From the NCBI RefSeq assembly GCF_014638095.1, contig NZ_BMFH01000001.1, positions 1 to 64,000 on the forward strand: 64,000 nt of DNA, written 5' to 3'. Source of the DNA: Muriicola marianensis (GTDB lineage Bacteria; Bacteroidota; Bacteroidia; Flavobacteriales; Flavobacteriaceae). The notes beneath the pieces are model-generated. The model saw nothing but the letters and a program-made list of their open reading frames with translations, was not told the origin of the DNA and made no database searches. The translations under genes were made by a program, and so were the position numbers. The first letter of the stretch is position 1. Every line of letters begins with the position of its first letter. Below, one piece after another: positions 45,642 to 54,146 of the stretch.

Positions 45642-45668
45642 AAGGCACCCATAGAGGTGCCTTTTTTA
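45642..45668. terminator. Bidirectional terminator after the two-component pair
   Basis: Arms AAGGCACC and GGTGCCTT surround a six-base loop and are followed by six T on the plus strand. On the minus strand the stem is followed by CTCTTTTC. It separates the regulator gene from the convergent eight-gene operon and overlaps the gluconokinase stop codon. Confidence 0.85.
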
Positions 45669-46166
45669 TTCCCTTAGCTCTTTAAGAATTGTTTCCAGGA
45701 TCTGATCCGGAGAGAGTTTCACAGACACCTCTATGGCATCTTCCGGAGCTTCCAGGGTGTCGAATTGTGATCTCAGGAGGGCTGAAGGCATAAAATGGCC
45801 CTTACGCTGCCTGAGTCTCTCAGAAATGAGGTCAAAGCTACCGTTTAGATAAATCCACAGTGGTTCAGGCGAGATTCCTTTTTCCAGCAGGTTCCTGTAA
45901 CTTTCCTTCAGGGCTGAGCACACGATCACTGCCCCCGTCTGTTCATGTTTTTTAGCGAGTGAATTCAAAATCTGAAGCCAGGGCTTCCTGTCCTCGTCGT
46001 CCAGGGCAAGGCCTTCAGACATCTTGGTGATATTCGCTTGAGGATGAAAGTCGTCCCCGTCAAAGAATGGCAACGACAAGGTGTTTGCTAGTTGCTTTCC
46101 TATGGTTGATTTCCCGCTCCCCGAAACCCCCATAACGAAGAAGATACGCTTGGTCTTATCCATCAT
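45666..46166 (-). CDS. Gluconokinase (GntK family)
   Basis: The 166-residue P-loop kinase has GVSGSGKSTIGKQLA, the gluconate-type FDGDDFHPQANITKMSEG, and LKESYRNLL, matching gluconate kinase, which forms 6-phosphogluconate. No gluconate transporter or dehydratase is nearby. It overlaps the end of miaA by 11 bp and is the last gene of the eight-gene minus-strand operon. Confidence 0.9.
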   Translation of the reverse strand: MMDKTKRIFFVMGVSGSGKSTIGKQLANTLSLPFFDGDDFHPQANITKMSEGLALDDEDRKPWLQILNSLAKKHEQTGAVIVCSALKESYRNLLEKGISPEPLWIYLNGSFDLISERLRQRKGHFMPSALLRSQFDTLEAPEDAIEVSVKLSPDQILETILKELRE

Positions 46167-47082
46167 GCTTCAGTTTTAATTGTCGGTTGATCAGATCCAG
46201 GATCTCTTTGATCGGCAGATCATGGGGCAGGGGCAGGACCTCTTTTTTTCCCCGAAACCAGGTCCCCTGTCTTTTTGCGTATCTCCGGCTGTTCTTTTTG
46301 ATCTCTTCAATAGCATGGTCGAGATCGTAATCTCCTTCGAGGTAACCGAAGAGCTCTTTGTACCCCACGGTCTGAAGGGCATTGAGGTGCTTGTGCTCTA
46401 TCAGCCCCCGGGCCTCTTCCAGGAGTCCGGCCTCCATCATTGCGTCTACCCGATTGTCAATACGACGATAGACCTCTTCCCTGGGTGCTTCCAGTCCCAA
46501 AATCACTGATCGAAAGGGCCTTTGGGCCTTTTTTCTGCCGAGATAGGAGGAATAAGGATTTCCCGTACCCCTGCACACTTCCAGAGCCCTGATGACCCGT
46601 TGAGGATTTTGCAGGTCTGCCCTTTTTGCGTAGACCGGGTCTGATTCGAGGAGTTCCTTTTGGAGTTCTGCCAGGCCGTTTTGGTGTAACTCCTGTTTTA
46701 GACGGGTTCGGACAGAAGGGTCTATTTCAGGGAAGCTGTCAAAACCTTGAAGTACGGCATCGATATACAGCCCGCTGCCCCCGGCCAGGACGACGATGTC
46801 ATTTAACTGAAAAAGTTCTTCGAGCTTTTTCAATGCGTCCCTTTCGAAGTCCCCTACAGAATAAGGGTCATGTATACTGATATGCTGGATGAAGTGATGG
46901 GGGACTGCCGCGAGTTCTTCACTGGATGGTACCGCCGTTCCTATGCGCATCTCCTTAAAAAATTGCCTGGAATCTGCAGAAATAATCTCCGTTTTGTAGT
47001 GTTTCGCAAGTTTGATCGCCAGGGCCGTTTTGCCTATGCCGGTCGGACCTGCTACTACCAGGAGGGTGTTCTGTGCCATCAT
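46156..47082 (-). CDS. miaA: tRNA dimethylallyltransferase
   Basis: The 308-residue enzyme transfers an isoprenyl group to adenosine 37 of tRNAs reading U-starting codons. It has GPTGIGKTALAIKLA, the substrate motif SADSRQFFKEMRIGTA and VLAGGSGLYIDAVLQG. It overlaps the ion-channel gene upstream by 4 bp and gluconokinase downstream by 11 bp. Confidence 0.96.
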   Translation of the reverse strand: MMAQNTLLVVAGPTGIGKTALAIKLAKHYKTEIISADSRQFFKEMRIGTAVPSSEELAAVPHHFIQHISIHDPYSVGDFERDALKKLEELFQLNDIVVLAGGSGLYIDAVLQGFDSFPEIDPSVRTRLKQELHQNGLAELQKELLESDPVYAKRADLQNPQRVIRALEVCRGTGNPYSSYLGRKKAQRPFRSVILGLEAPREEVYRRIDNRVDAMMEAGLLEEARGLIEHKHLNALQTVGYKELFGYLEGDYDLDHAIEEIKKNSRRYAKRQGTWFRGKKEVLPLPHDLPIKEILDLINRQLKLKHDG

Positions 47083-47915
47083 TCATCTTTTAACCTGAAC
47101 CCGCAGACACGACAGTAGTGGGCATCTTCCTTTAGGATGATTGTAGAACATTCCGGACAGGTTCGCTCCTTGACTTTCTTCCCTTTCCTTCTGCTCCGGT
47201 CTGTTACGTATTCCGCACTCACTATTCCGGTGGGTACCGCGATCACCCCGTAACCTACGATCATGATTATGGTGGCAATAAATTGTCCCAGACCTGTCTC
47301 CGGAGAAATATCCCCATAACCTACAGTAGTCAGGGTGACGATGGTCCAGTACACGCTGTGCGGAATACTGTTGAATCCGTGTTCGGGGCCTTCTACCAGA
47401 TACATGATCGTGCCGAGCATCACCGAGAGGATAAGCACGAAGAAGACAAAGACAAAGATCTTGGTCCTGCTCGCTTTCAGGGCCCTCAGCAGGTTGTTGG
47501 ATTCCCCTATGAACCGGACCAGCTTCAGGATCCTGAAGATACGCAAGAGCCTCAGCGCCCTGAAGGCCGTCATGTATTGAGAACCACCGATAATAACGGA
47601 GAGATACTTTGGTATTGTAGAAATAAAATCGATGACCCCGAAGAAGCTAAAGATGTATTTTTTGGGTGTTTTGATACAGATGATCCGCAGGATGTATTCG
47701 ATGGTAAAAAGGATGGTCACGATCCATTCTGAAACGTTTAAAAAATCGTGATACTTCTGGTCGATGCGCGGAACACTCTCCAGCATTACGATTATCACAC
47801 TGTAGACAATGACAATCAGGAGTGCGATATCGAATAACTTACCGGCCGGGGTATGGGTGCCGTAGATAACCTCGTGTATCTTGGATTTCCAGTCGTTTTG
47901 CCTTTGGTTTCCCAT
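47079..47915 (-). CDS. Voltage-gated-type potassium channel with a zinc ribbon
   Basis: The 278-residue protein has six membrane helices, an S4 segment with spaced arginines (ALRLLRIFRILKLVRFIG) and the potassium filter TVGYGD before the last helix. The C-terminus carries a zinc-ribbon pattern CPEC...CRVC (about 250-272) in place of a cyclic-nucleotide domain. It would pass potassium across the inner membrane. It overlaps its neighbours by 1 and 4 bp. Confidence 0.9.
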   Translation of the reverse strand: MGNQRQNDWKSKIHEVIYGTHTPAGKLFDIALLIVIVYSVIIVMLESVPRIDQKYHDFLNVSEWIVTILFTIEYILRIICIKTPKKYIFSFFGVIDFISTIPKYLSVIIGGSQYMTAFRALRLLRIFRILKLVRFIGESNNLLRALKASRTKIFVFVFFVLILSVMLGTIMYLVEGPEHGFNSIPHSVYWTIVTLTTVGYGDISPETGLGQFIATIIMIVGYGVIAVPTGIVSAEYVTDRSRRKGKKVKERTCPECSTIILKEDAHYCRVCGFRLKDE

Positions 47916-49045
47916 CAGTTGGGTGAATTGATTTCTATAATGTCGACCACCTTTCTATACGTAAGGTAGAGTTCTACCTGTTTTATAACCTCGACACCCC
48001 CATTGACGGGTGTAAGGATTGATTCCAGGATATGCAAATTGTTGATCTGATGGTTGAGTTCGTAAAACCCCATTCCTTTTACCTGACCGTTTTTGATCAG
48101 AACGGCACTGCGTTCCCCTATTTCACGACCCTTGTCTACGACCATAACGTTCTTCCCATCAAGACGAAAAGGTTCTTTCTGACCGCTGGGTTTTCCATTG
48201 GGAGTTGGCAGCAGGGCCAGATCGTCCCCGTTAACCCGATATTTGGGAGGATTCCTCTTAATTTCCTCATGGACCTTCAGGTATGCCACCAGTTCGTTCC
48301 CCGTGAGCTCAAAGGTTACTTTCCGTGTTTCTTTCTGCAGATTTCTGCCGGTCTCGGTGTCTGAAGTAAAATGCTGGTTGATCCTCTTCTTAATGTCCTT
48401 GCTCTTCCCGAGATAGATGATCTTCCTGTCCTTGTTGAACATGTAATACACCCCGGTTTCGGAAGGCATCTGGTCTACGATCCTCAACTGTCTCTGGCTG
48501 AGTTCCCCAAGGGTCTCGGCCCTGGTGACTTCATGGATGATGGTCTTGTTTAGGTCCTTGTTCAGCAATACCTTGAACAATTTTAAGGTAGCCAGGGCAT
48601 CTCCATTAGCCCTGTGGCGGTCGCTTACGGGGATCCCCAGTGAACGGACCAGTTTTCCGAGGCTGTGTGACTCTGCTTCCGGGATCAGTAATTTGGCAAG
48701 GTCGACTGTACACAGGGTCTTCCGCTCAAAATTATATCCGAGTCGCCTGAATTCCGTTCGCAGGATCCGATAATCGAATTGAGCATTATGAGCCACCAGG
48801 GTTGTCCCCTCTGTGATCTCGACAATGCGTTTGGCCACTTCGTGGAATTTTGGAGCCGACTGGAGCATTTTGCTGTTTATCCCGGTAAGGTTGACCACAA
48901 AGGGTTGGATCTCCCTTTCCGGGTTCACCAGGGATATGAATTTATCCACCACCTTATGCCCGTCGAACTTGTGGATGGCGATTTCTGTGATTCCTTCCTC
49001 ATTGTATTTACCTCCGGTGGTCTCTATGTCTAGGATCGAATACAT
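47915..49045 (-). CDS. DnaQ-like exonuclease fused to GIY-YIG nuclease domain
   Basis: The 376-residue protein has an N-terminal DEDDh 3'-5' exonuclease (1-165: LDIETTGG, VAHNAQFDYRIL, HRANGDALATL). A GIY-YIG domain follows at about 195-275 (GVYYMFN, IIYLGKSKDIKKRINQHF), like the N-terminus of UvrC and Cho. A C-terminal part of unknown fold ends the protein. The combination suggests a repair enzyme that incises and trims DNA. It is translationally linked to the channel gene by a 1-bp overlap. Confidence 0.88.
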   Translation of the reverse strand: MYSILDIETTGGKYNEEGITEIAIHKFDGHKVVDKFISLVNPEREIQPFVVNLTGINSKMLQSAPKFHEVAKRIVEITEGTTLVAHNAQFDYRILRTEFRRLGYNFERKTLCTVDLAKLLIPEAESHSLGKLVRSLGIPVSDRHRANGDALATLKLFKVLLNKDLNKTIIHEVTRAETLGELSQRQLRIVDQMPSETGVYYMFNKDRKIIYLGKSKDIKKRINQHFTSDTETGRNLQKETRKVTFELTGNELVAYLKVHEEIKRNPPKYRVNGDDLALLPTPNGKPSGQKEPFRLDGKNVMVVDKGREIGERSAVLIKNGQVKGMGFYELNHQINNLHILESILTPVNGGVEVIKQVELYLTYRKVVDIIEINSPN

Positions 49046-49069
49046 CCGATGTTGTCGTTCTCCTGAAAA

Positions 49070-49723
49070 TTATTGCCTTTCCCCAAAGATACTACTTCCT
49101 ATCCTTACCATGGTGCTTCCTTCTTCTATTGCGATACGGTAATCGCCGCTCATCCCCATGGAAAGTGTATCCAGTCCGGGAAGAATATTTTTAAGGGTCT
49201 CGAACATGAGCTTAAGGTCGTGGAATTCCTTTCGGATCACCTCTTCCTTGTCTGTAAAGGTGGCCATGCCCATCAATCCCCTGACTTGCACGTTTCTGAA
49301 TTTTTTGAACTCCTCGTCGGCTACCAGGGCCTGTAGTTCCTGTTCATCCAGACCGAATTTAGTTTCTTCTTTGGCAATGTGCATCTGCAGCAGGCATGGG
49401 ATCACCCTTTTGTGTTTTTTTCCCTGTTTATTTATTTCTTTGAGGAGTTTCAGGCTGTCTACTCCGTGAACAAGTGATACATAAGGAGCCATGTACTTCA
49501 CCTTGTTCCTCTGCACATGTCCTATCATGTGCCAGGAGATATCCTTGGGCAGATCGGTCCATTTTTCTGACATTTCCTGTATCCTGTTCTCCCCGAAGAT
49601 ACGCTGCCCCGCATTGTAGGCCTGCATGATCTCCTCTGTGGATTTGGTCTTGGATACCGCGACCAGTTCCACATGTTCCGGAAGATCCTTCCTTATAGCG
49701 TTTAAATTAGATGCGATAGACAT
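49070..49723 (-). CDS. YggS family PLP-binding protein
   Basis: The 217-residue protein matches the PLP homeostasis family (YggS/PROSC): the cofactor lysine in LVAVSKTKS, FGENRIQEMSEKW, WHMIGHVQRNKVK and SMGMSGDYRIAIEEGSTMVR. It has no known catalytic reaction and instead keeps free pyridoxal phosphate in balance. It lies 8 bp after the DUF1015 gene. Confidence 0.94.
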   Translation of the reverse strand: MSIASNLNAIRKDLPEHVELVAVSKTKSTEEIMQAYNAGQRIFGENRIQEMSEKWTDLPKDISWHMIGHVQRNKVKYMAPYVSLVHGVDSLKLLKEINKQGKKHKRVIPCLLQMHIAKEETKFGLDEQELQALVADEEFKKFRNVQVRGLMGMATFTDKEEVIRKEFHDLKLMFETLKNILPGLDTLSMGMSGDYRIAIEEGSTMVRIGSSIFGERQ

Positions 49724-49731
49724 ATTGGAGA

Positions 49732-50967
49732 CTATAATTCGTATATGGTCAGACCACTTTTGAGTTTGGGTTCTATATATGTGCTTTTGGGGGGCATGAC
49801 CAGTTGGGCATCTGCCACCGCCTTGATCTCTTCCATGGTTATGGGCACCAGATTGAAACCAACCTTGAAGTTCCCCTTATCGATTTCCGTCTTCATCCTA
49901 AGGACGTTATGCTTTCCGTACCCGTACTGTATGCGCTTGTCATTCCGGAGGTCCTTGATGCCCAAAATGGGCTCCAGTATCGTCTTGTACAAAATATGCG
50001 TATCCAGTTTATTCAAAGGATTGTCCAGCGGAAGGATGTGTTTGCGAAGGTACAGGGAATAGAAATCCCCATCGAGGTACATGCTGAAATGGTGCTTCTT
50101 GCTGGGTTTATACAATTCCATGTCTGTTTTCTTGATCCGGTAGAACTCGTCAAGGTGGACAAGGAAAGACTCTTTTGTATGACCGTTGAGGTCCTTCACC
50201 AGTCGGTTGAATTCAAAAATACGGATCTCGCTTTCCGGAATCAGGTAGCTCATAAAGTAATTATAAGGTTCCCGGCCGGTATGTTTGGGGTTCTTGGCCT
50301 CGCACCATTGGGCGAGCAGATCAGAAGAAGCACTTCTGTGGTGCCCGTCTGCGATATACAAGCTGTCGATCTGGGAGAATGCTTTCTCGATGGATTGCAT
50401 AGTATCCGTATCTGAGATCTTCCAGAGATAGTGGGTGGTCCTGTCGGGTGTGGTAAAATGATAGACCGGATCTTCCTTTCGGGTGCTCTTAATGATCCCG
50501 GCTATGGTGGGATGGTCGGGATAGGTCATCAAGACGGGCTCGGCATTGAATTTCACCGTATCGAGGTAACTGGCAAAAAGCCGCTCCCTGCTTTCTATGG
50601 TATTCTCGTGTTTCTTAATCACATTATTGCGATAATCTGCAACACTGGTGGCACAAAAGATCCCGCAACAGGAAAAATCATTGCGCCTGGTCTGATAGAG
50701 GTAGAAACTAGGCTCCCTGTCTTTGATAAAGACCTTTTCTTCCAAAAATTCCATATAGCGGTTATGTACGAGTTTAAACCGCTCTACCCCGGAAACTTTT
50801 TTATCGAACTTAAATCCGGGATTGATAATATGCAGGAAGGAAAAGGGATTGAACTTCAGGATGGCCTTCAGTTCCTCCTTCGAATAGGCTTCATAAGACC
50901 TGGAAGTTACGTAGGAGACCTTATCTGCAGCAGGTCTGATAGCCTTGAAAGGTCTGACAACTGCCAT
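49732..50967 (-). CDS. DUF1015 family protein
   Basis: The 411-residue protein begins with VVRPFKAIRPAADKVSYVTS and contains YIADGHHRSASS, both hallmarks of DUF1015. In many bacteria this gene sits with serA and serC, which hints at a role in serine metabolism, but neither is present here. The ATG at 50967 was chosen because the family starts with this block; the frame is open to 51090 inside the upstream gene. It overlaps the upstream gene by one base. Confidence 0.88.
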   Translation of the reverse strand: MAVVRPFKAIRPAADKVSYVTSRSYEAYSKEELKAILKFNPFSFLHIINPGFKFDKKVSGVERFKLVHNRYMEFLEEKVFIKDREPSFYLYQTRRNDFSCCGIFCATSVADYRNNVIKKHENTIESRERLFASYLDTVKFNAEPVLMTYPDHPTIAGIIKSTRKEDPVYHFTTPDRTTHYLWKISDTDTMQSIEKAFSQIDSLYIADGHHRSASSDLLAQWCEAKNPKHTGREPYNYFMSYLIPESEIRIFEFNRLVKDLNGHTKESFLVHLDEFYRIKKTDMELYKPSKKHHFSMYLDGDFYSLYLRKHILPLDNPLNKLDTHILYKTILEPILGIKDLRNDKRIQYGYGKHNVLRMKTEIDKGNFKVGFNLVPITMEEIKAVADAQLVMPPKSTYIEPKLKSGLTIYEL

Positions 50968-51863
50968 TACGCCTTCCTGAATTGAGAGGACACCTTTTCT
51001 GCCTTCCTGGATTCGGAATAATCGTAGAATCCTTCCCCGGATTTTACCCCGAGCTTCCCTGCCATGACCATGTTTGTGAGCAAGGGACAAGGCGCGTACT
51101 TTGGATTTTTGAATCCGTCATAAAGCACGTGTAGAATGGAGAGGCAAACGTCCAGTCCGATAAAATCCGCTAATTGCAGGGGTCCCATGGGGTGGGCCAT
51201 ACCCAGTTTCATAACGGTGTCTATCTCTTCTACCCCTGCAACCCCGTTGTAAAGAGTTTCCACGGCTTCATTGATCATAGGCATGAGGATCCTGTTAGAA
51301 ACAAATCCGGGATAGTCATTGACCTCGGTAGGGGTTTTTCCGAGCTTTTCGGATAATTCCATGATGGTTTTCGCCGTCTCGTCCGAGGTGTTGTACCCTC
51401 GGATGATCTCGACCAGTTTCATGATAGGTACGGGATTCATAAAATGCATGCCGATCACCTGAGCAGGTCTTTTGGTAACAGAGCCGATATGAGTGATGGA
51501 GATGGAAGATGTATTCGTGGCCAGGATCGTTTTATCAAGGGCATTTGCGTCTAGATCCTTAAATATCTTCAGTTTCAGATCGAGATTTTCCGTAGCAGCT
51601 TCCACGACGAGGTCCGCCTTGGAAACAGCCGACCTTAAATCGGTGGAAGTTTTTAATCTCTCCAGGGTAGCACGTATCGTTTTCTCTTCAATGACCTCTT
51701 TCTGCAGCATACGGTCGAGGTTTTTGCGAATGGTGCTCATTCCTTTTTCGAGGGCCGACTCCGATATGTCGACCAGAATAACTTCAAACTGTTGTTGTGC
51801 AAACACGTGTGCAATACCATTGCCCATGGTACCGGCACCTATCACTGTAACATTCTTTATCAT
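50967..51863 (-). CDS. 3-hydroxybutyryl-CoA dehydrogenase
   Basis: The 298-residue enzyme oxidises 3-hydroxyacyl-CoA with NAD. It has the Rossmann motif GAGTMGNGIAHVFAQ, the catalytic histidine in GMHFMNPVP and the conserved asparagine in YPGFVSNRILMPMINEA. Length is typical for the single-domain bacterial form. It lies 22 bp after the Gfo/Idh gene in the same operon. Confidence 0.93.
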   Translation of the reverse strand: MIKNVTVIGAGTMGNGIAHVFAQQQFEVILVDISESALEKGMSTIRKNLDRMLQKEVIEEKTIRATLERLKTSTDLRSAVSKADLVVEAATENLDLKLKIFKDLDANALDKTILATNTSSISITHIGSVTKRPAQVIGMHFMNPVPIMKLVEIIRGYNTSDETAKTIMELSEKLGKTPTEVNDYPGFVSNRILMPMINEAVETLYNGVAGVEEIDTVMKLGMAHPMGPLQLADFIGLDVCLSILHVLYDGFKNPKYAPCPLLTNMVMAGKLGVKSGEGFYDYSESRKAEKVSSQFRKA

Positions 51864-51885
51864 AGGTTCTTGCTAATTGTACATT

Positions 51886-52845
51886 TCAAAAGGAAGCGAT
51901 TACCTGCAGGGCAACCCTCAGGGCACGGGTCCCGTCTTCCAGGGTCACTTTTGGGGTGGTATCATTTTCTATCGCCTCGGCAAATGTCTCTAATTCATCC
52001 AAAATCGCATTATTGTTTACGATCTCCGGATTTTCAAAATAGATCTGTTTTTTGATTCCCTCTGCATTCTGAAGGATCATATCGAATTCACCCGGATTCT
52101 CCGGGGCATCTTTCATTCTGACAACCTCTACCTTTTTCTCCAGAAAATCAACTGAGATATAGGCATCTCTCTGGAAGAAACGGGATTTCCTCATGTTCTT
52201 AAGGGAAATCCGGCTCGCGGTGAGGTTGGCGACGCAGCCGTTCTCAAATTCTATCCTGGCATTGGCGATATCCGGAGAATTGCTGATCACCGAAACCCCG
52301 CTGGCATGGATGTCCTTTACCTCTGATGGCACAACGCTCAGGATAGCATCGATATCGTGTATCATCAGGTCCAGCACTACGGGAACGTCTGTTCCCCTCG
52401 GATTGAATTCGGCCAACCTGTGGGTTTCAATAAACATGGGATTATTGATGATTTCTTTTACCGCTGTAAAAGCCGGATTAAATCGTTCTACATGTCCAAC
52501 CTGGCCTTTGACGCCGTATTGTTTTTCCATGGAGATAAGCGTTTCAGCCTCCTCCAGGGTCTTGGTAATTGGTTTTTCGAGAAAAACGTGCTTCCCCTTC
52601 TCCATCGCTTTTTTAGCACAATCATAATGAGAGAGGGTAGGGGTGACGATGTCAACGACATCTACAGCATCGATCAGTTTGTTGATATTGTCAAAATAGG
52701 TGTAGCCAAATTCAGCCTCCACCTTTTTGCCATTGATCGCATCTGCGTCATAAAACCCGACTAAATTGTATTTGGGGGATTCATTTAAAAGCCTGAGATG
52801 TATCTTTCCAAGATGTCCGGCACCCAAAACACCCACATTCAGCAT
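51886..52845 (-). CDS. Gfo/Idh/MocA family oxidoreductase
   Basis: The 319-residue protein has an NAD(P)-binding N-terminus (GVLGAGHLGKIHLRLLN), HVFLEKPITKTLEEA with the family's EKP motif, and a C-terminal sheet domain. Substrates in this family are usually sugars or inositols, but this one cannot be assigned. The ATG at 52845 was chosen since the upstream TTG at 52863 overlaps the -7 box. It is the first gene of the eight-gene operon. Confidence 0.88.
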   Translation of the reverse strand: MLNVGVLGAGHLGKIHLRLLNESPKYNLVGFYDADAINGKKVEAEFGYTYFDNINKLIDAVDVVDIVTPTLSHYDCAKKAMEKGKHVFLEKPITKTLEEAETLISMEKQYGVKGQVGHVERFNPAFTAVKEIINNPMFIETHRLAEFNPRGTDVPVVLDLMIHDIDAILSVVPSEVKDIHASGVSVISNSPDIANARIEFENGCVANLTASRISLKNMRKSRFFQRDAYISVDFLEKKVEVVRMKDAPENPGEFDMILQNAEGIKKQIYFENPEIVNNNAILDELETFAEAIENDTTPKVTLEDGTRALRVALQVIASF

Positions 52846-52860
52846 AATCCAAAATTTTGT

Positions 52861-52868
52861 CAAAAATA
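52861..52868 (-). promoter_or_regulatory. -7 promoter box of the eight-gene operon
   Basis: The minus strand reads TATTTTTG, a perfect TAnnTTTG box. Transcription should start near 52857, about 12 nt before the ATG at 52845. This rules out the TTG at 52863 as translation start. Confidence 0.65.
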
Positions 52869-52957
52869 CGCAGATTAATCCTAAATCGATCCCGGTACAG
52901 AAAATGGAAATGTGGTAACTTTACACCAGCAGATCAAATTTTTATAATACGAGACTT

Positions 52958-53599
52958 TTGAAAGACACTTTTAAACACCGGGGGATGCGTAACAAACTGG
53001 CTGACCTGGTTGAATCCAAAGGAATTCAGAACAAAAAGGTTCTGGAAGCTATCAGGACCATTCCCAGGCATCTTTTTATGGACAGCAGCTTTGAAGACCA
53101 TGCCTATCAGGATAAACCCTTTCCCATTGCAGCTGACCAGACAATATCCCAGCCCTATACGGTAGCATATCAAACTGAATTACTGGATGTCGAGCCCGGG
53201 CAAAAAGTCCTGGAGATAGGTACAGGGAGTGGATATCAGACTGCGGTACTCCTTTATCTCAAGGCAAAGGTTTATACGGTGGAGAGGCAGCTGGAGCTCT
53301 ATAAAAAGACCACGATCTTCTTCAGGAAAATGGGTTACAGGCCTAAAAAGTTTGTCTTTGGGGATGGTTATAAAGGTCTTCCTGAACATGCACCATTCGA
53401 CCGTATTATTGTAACTGCAGGAGCCCCTGAGGTACCCAAAAAACTTCTTTCCCAGTTAAAGGTAGGGGGGAAGATGGTGATCCCGGTAGGCGAGGAAGAT
53501 CAGGTGATGATGCGGATCACGCGGAAATCCGAAACAGAATTTAAAAGGGAGGCTTTTGGCAGCTTCAGGTTCGTTCCCCTGCTGGAAGACAAGAACTGA
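52958..53599 (+). CDS. pcm: Protein-L-isoaspartate O-methyltransferase
   Basis: The 213-residue enzyme starts the repair of isoaspartyl residues in aged proteins. It has PRHLFMDSSFEDHAYQD, the substrate loop ADQTISQPYTVAYQ and the cofactor motif VLEIGTGSGYQTAVLL. The best start is TTG at 52958, because the family's KDTFKHRGMRNKL block begins there and no ATG lies upstream before a stop; ATG at 52985 would cut that block. It is convergent with smpB, 12 bp apart. Confidence 0.92.
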   Translation: MKDTFKHRGMRNKLADLVESKGIQNKKVLEAIRTIPRHLFMDSSFEDHAYQDKPFPIAADQTISQPYTVAYQTELLDVEPGQKVLEIGTGSGYQTAVLLYLKAKVYTVERQLELYKKTTIFFRKMGYRPKKFVFGDGYKGLPEHAPFDRIIVTAGAPEVPKKLLSQLKVGGKMVIPVGEEDQVMMRITRKSETEFKREAFGSFRFVPLLEDKN

Positions 53600-53611
53600 A
53601 AGCTCAGTAGA

Positions 53612-54073
53612 TTAATTATTAAAGCTCTTTTTTATACGGTCTAATCGCACCTTGCTTTCCCTTTCCTTAATGGCCTCCCTCTTGTCGTAGAGTTTTTTTC
53701 CTTTGGCCAGGGCGATCTTCATTTTGGCATAACCCCTCTCATTGATAAAGACGTTCAGAGGCACGATGGTCAGGCCGCTGGTCCGGACCTCTTTGTGCAG
53801 TTTGTTCAATTCCTTTTTATTGAGAAGCAATTTTCGGGATGCCTTGGGTTTATGGTTAAAATGAGAGGCATGTGAATACTCGTCTATCTGCATATTGATC
53901 ACGAATAATTCCCCCTTCTCATTGAATTCACAGAAACTTTCAGCGATCGAGGCTTTGCCCAGCCGGATAGATTTGATCTCGGTTCCGGACAGCACAATAC
54001 CCGCGACATAGGTCTCCAGCAATTCGTACTGGAAGCTCGCCTTCTTGTTCCTGATGTTGATGTTTTTCTGCAT
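53612..54073 (-). CDS. smpB: SsrA-binding protein SmpB
   Basis: The 153-residue protein brings tmRNA to stalled ribosomes. It has the typical [20 protein letters not shown] start, [18 protein letters not shown] and the basic C-terminal tail needed for decoding. The ATG at 54073 ([11 protein letters not shown]) gives the usual length; the frame reaches 54109 but that part contains the promoter. A perfect -7 box ends 7 nt before this ATG. The tmRNA gene itself is not in the window. Confidence 0.95.
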   Translation of the reverse strand: MQKNINIRNKKASFQYELLETYVAGIVLSGTEIKSIRLGKASIAESFCEFNEKGELFVINMQIDEYSHASHFNHKPKASRKLLLNKKELNKLHKEVRTSGLTIVPLNVFINERGYAKMKIALAKGKKLYDKREAIKERESKVRLDRIKKSFNN

Positions 54074-54080
54074 AACTGCA

Positions 54081-54088
54081 CAAAAATA
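54081..54088 (-). promoter_or_regulatory. -7 promoter box of smpB
   Basis: The minus strand reads TATTTTTG followed by TGCAGTT and the smpB ATG. The predicted leader is only about 4 nt. The box lies within the longer open frame and so supports the shorter SmpB start. Confidence 0.6.
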
Positions 54089-54146
54089 ATAACAAATCGA
54101 GCAGTTCACTCTTCAATTTCAGGAATAATCCCTGTTTCTTTGCAAT

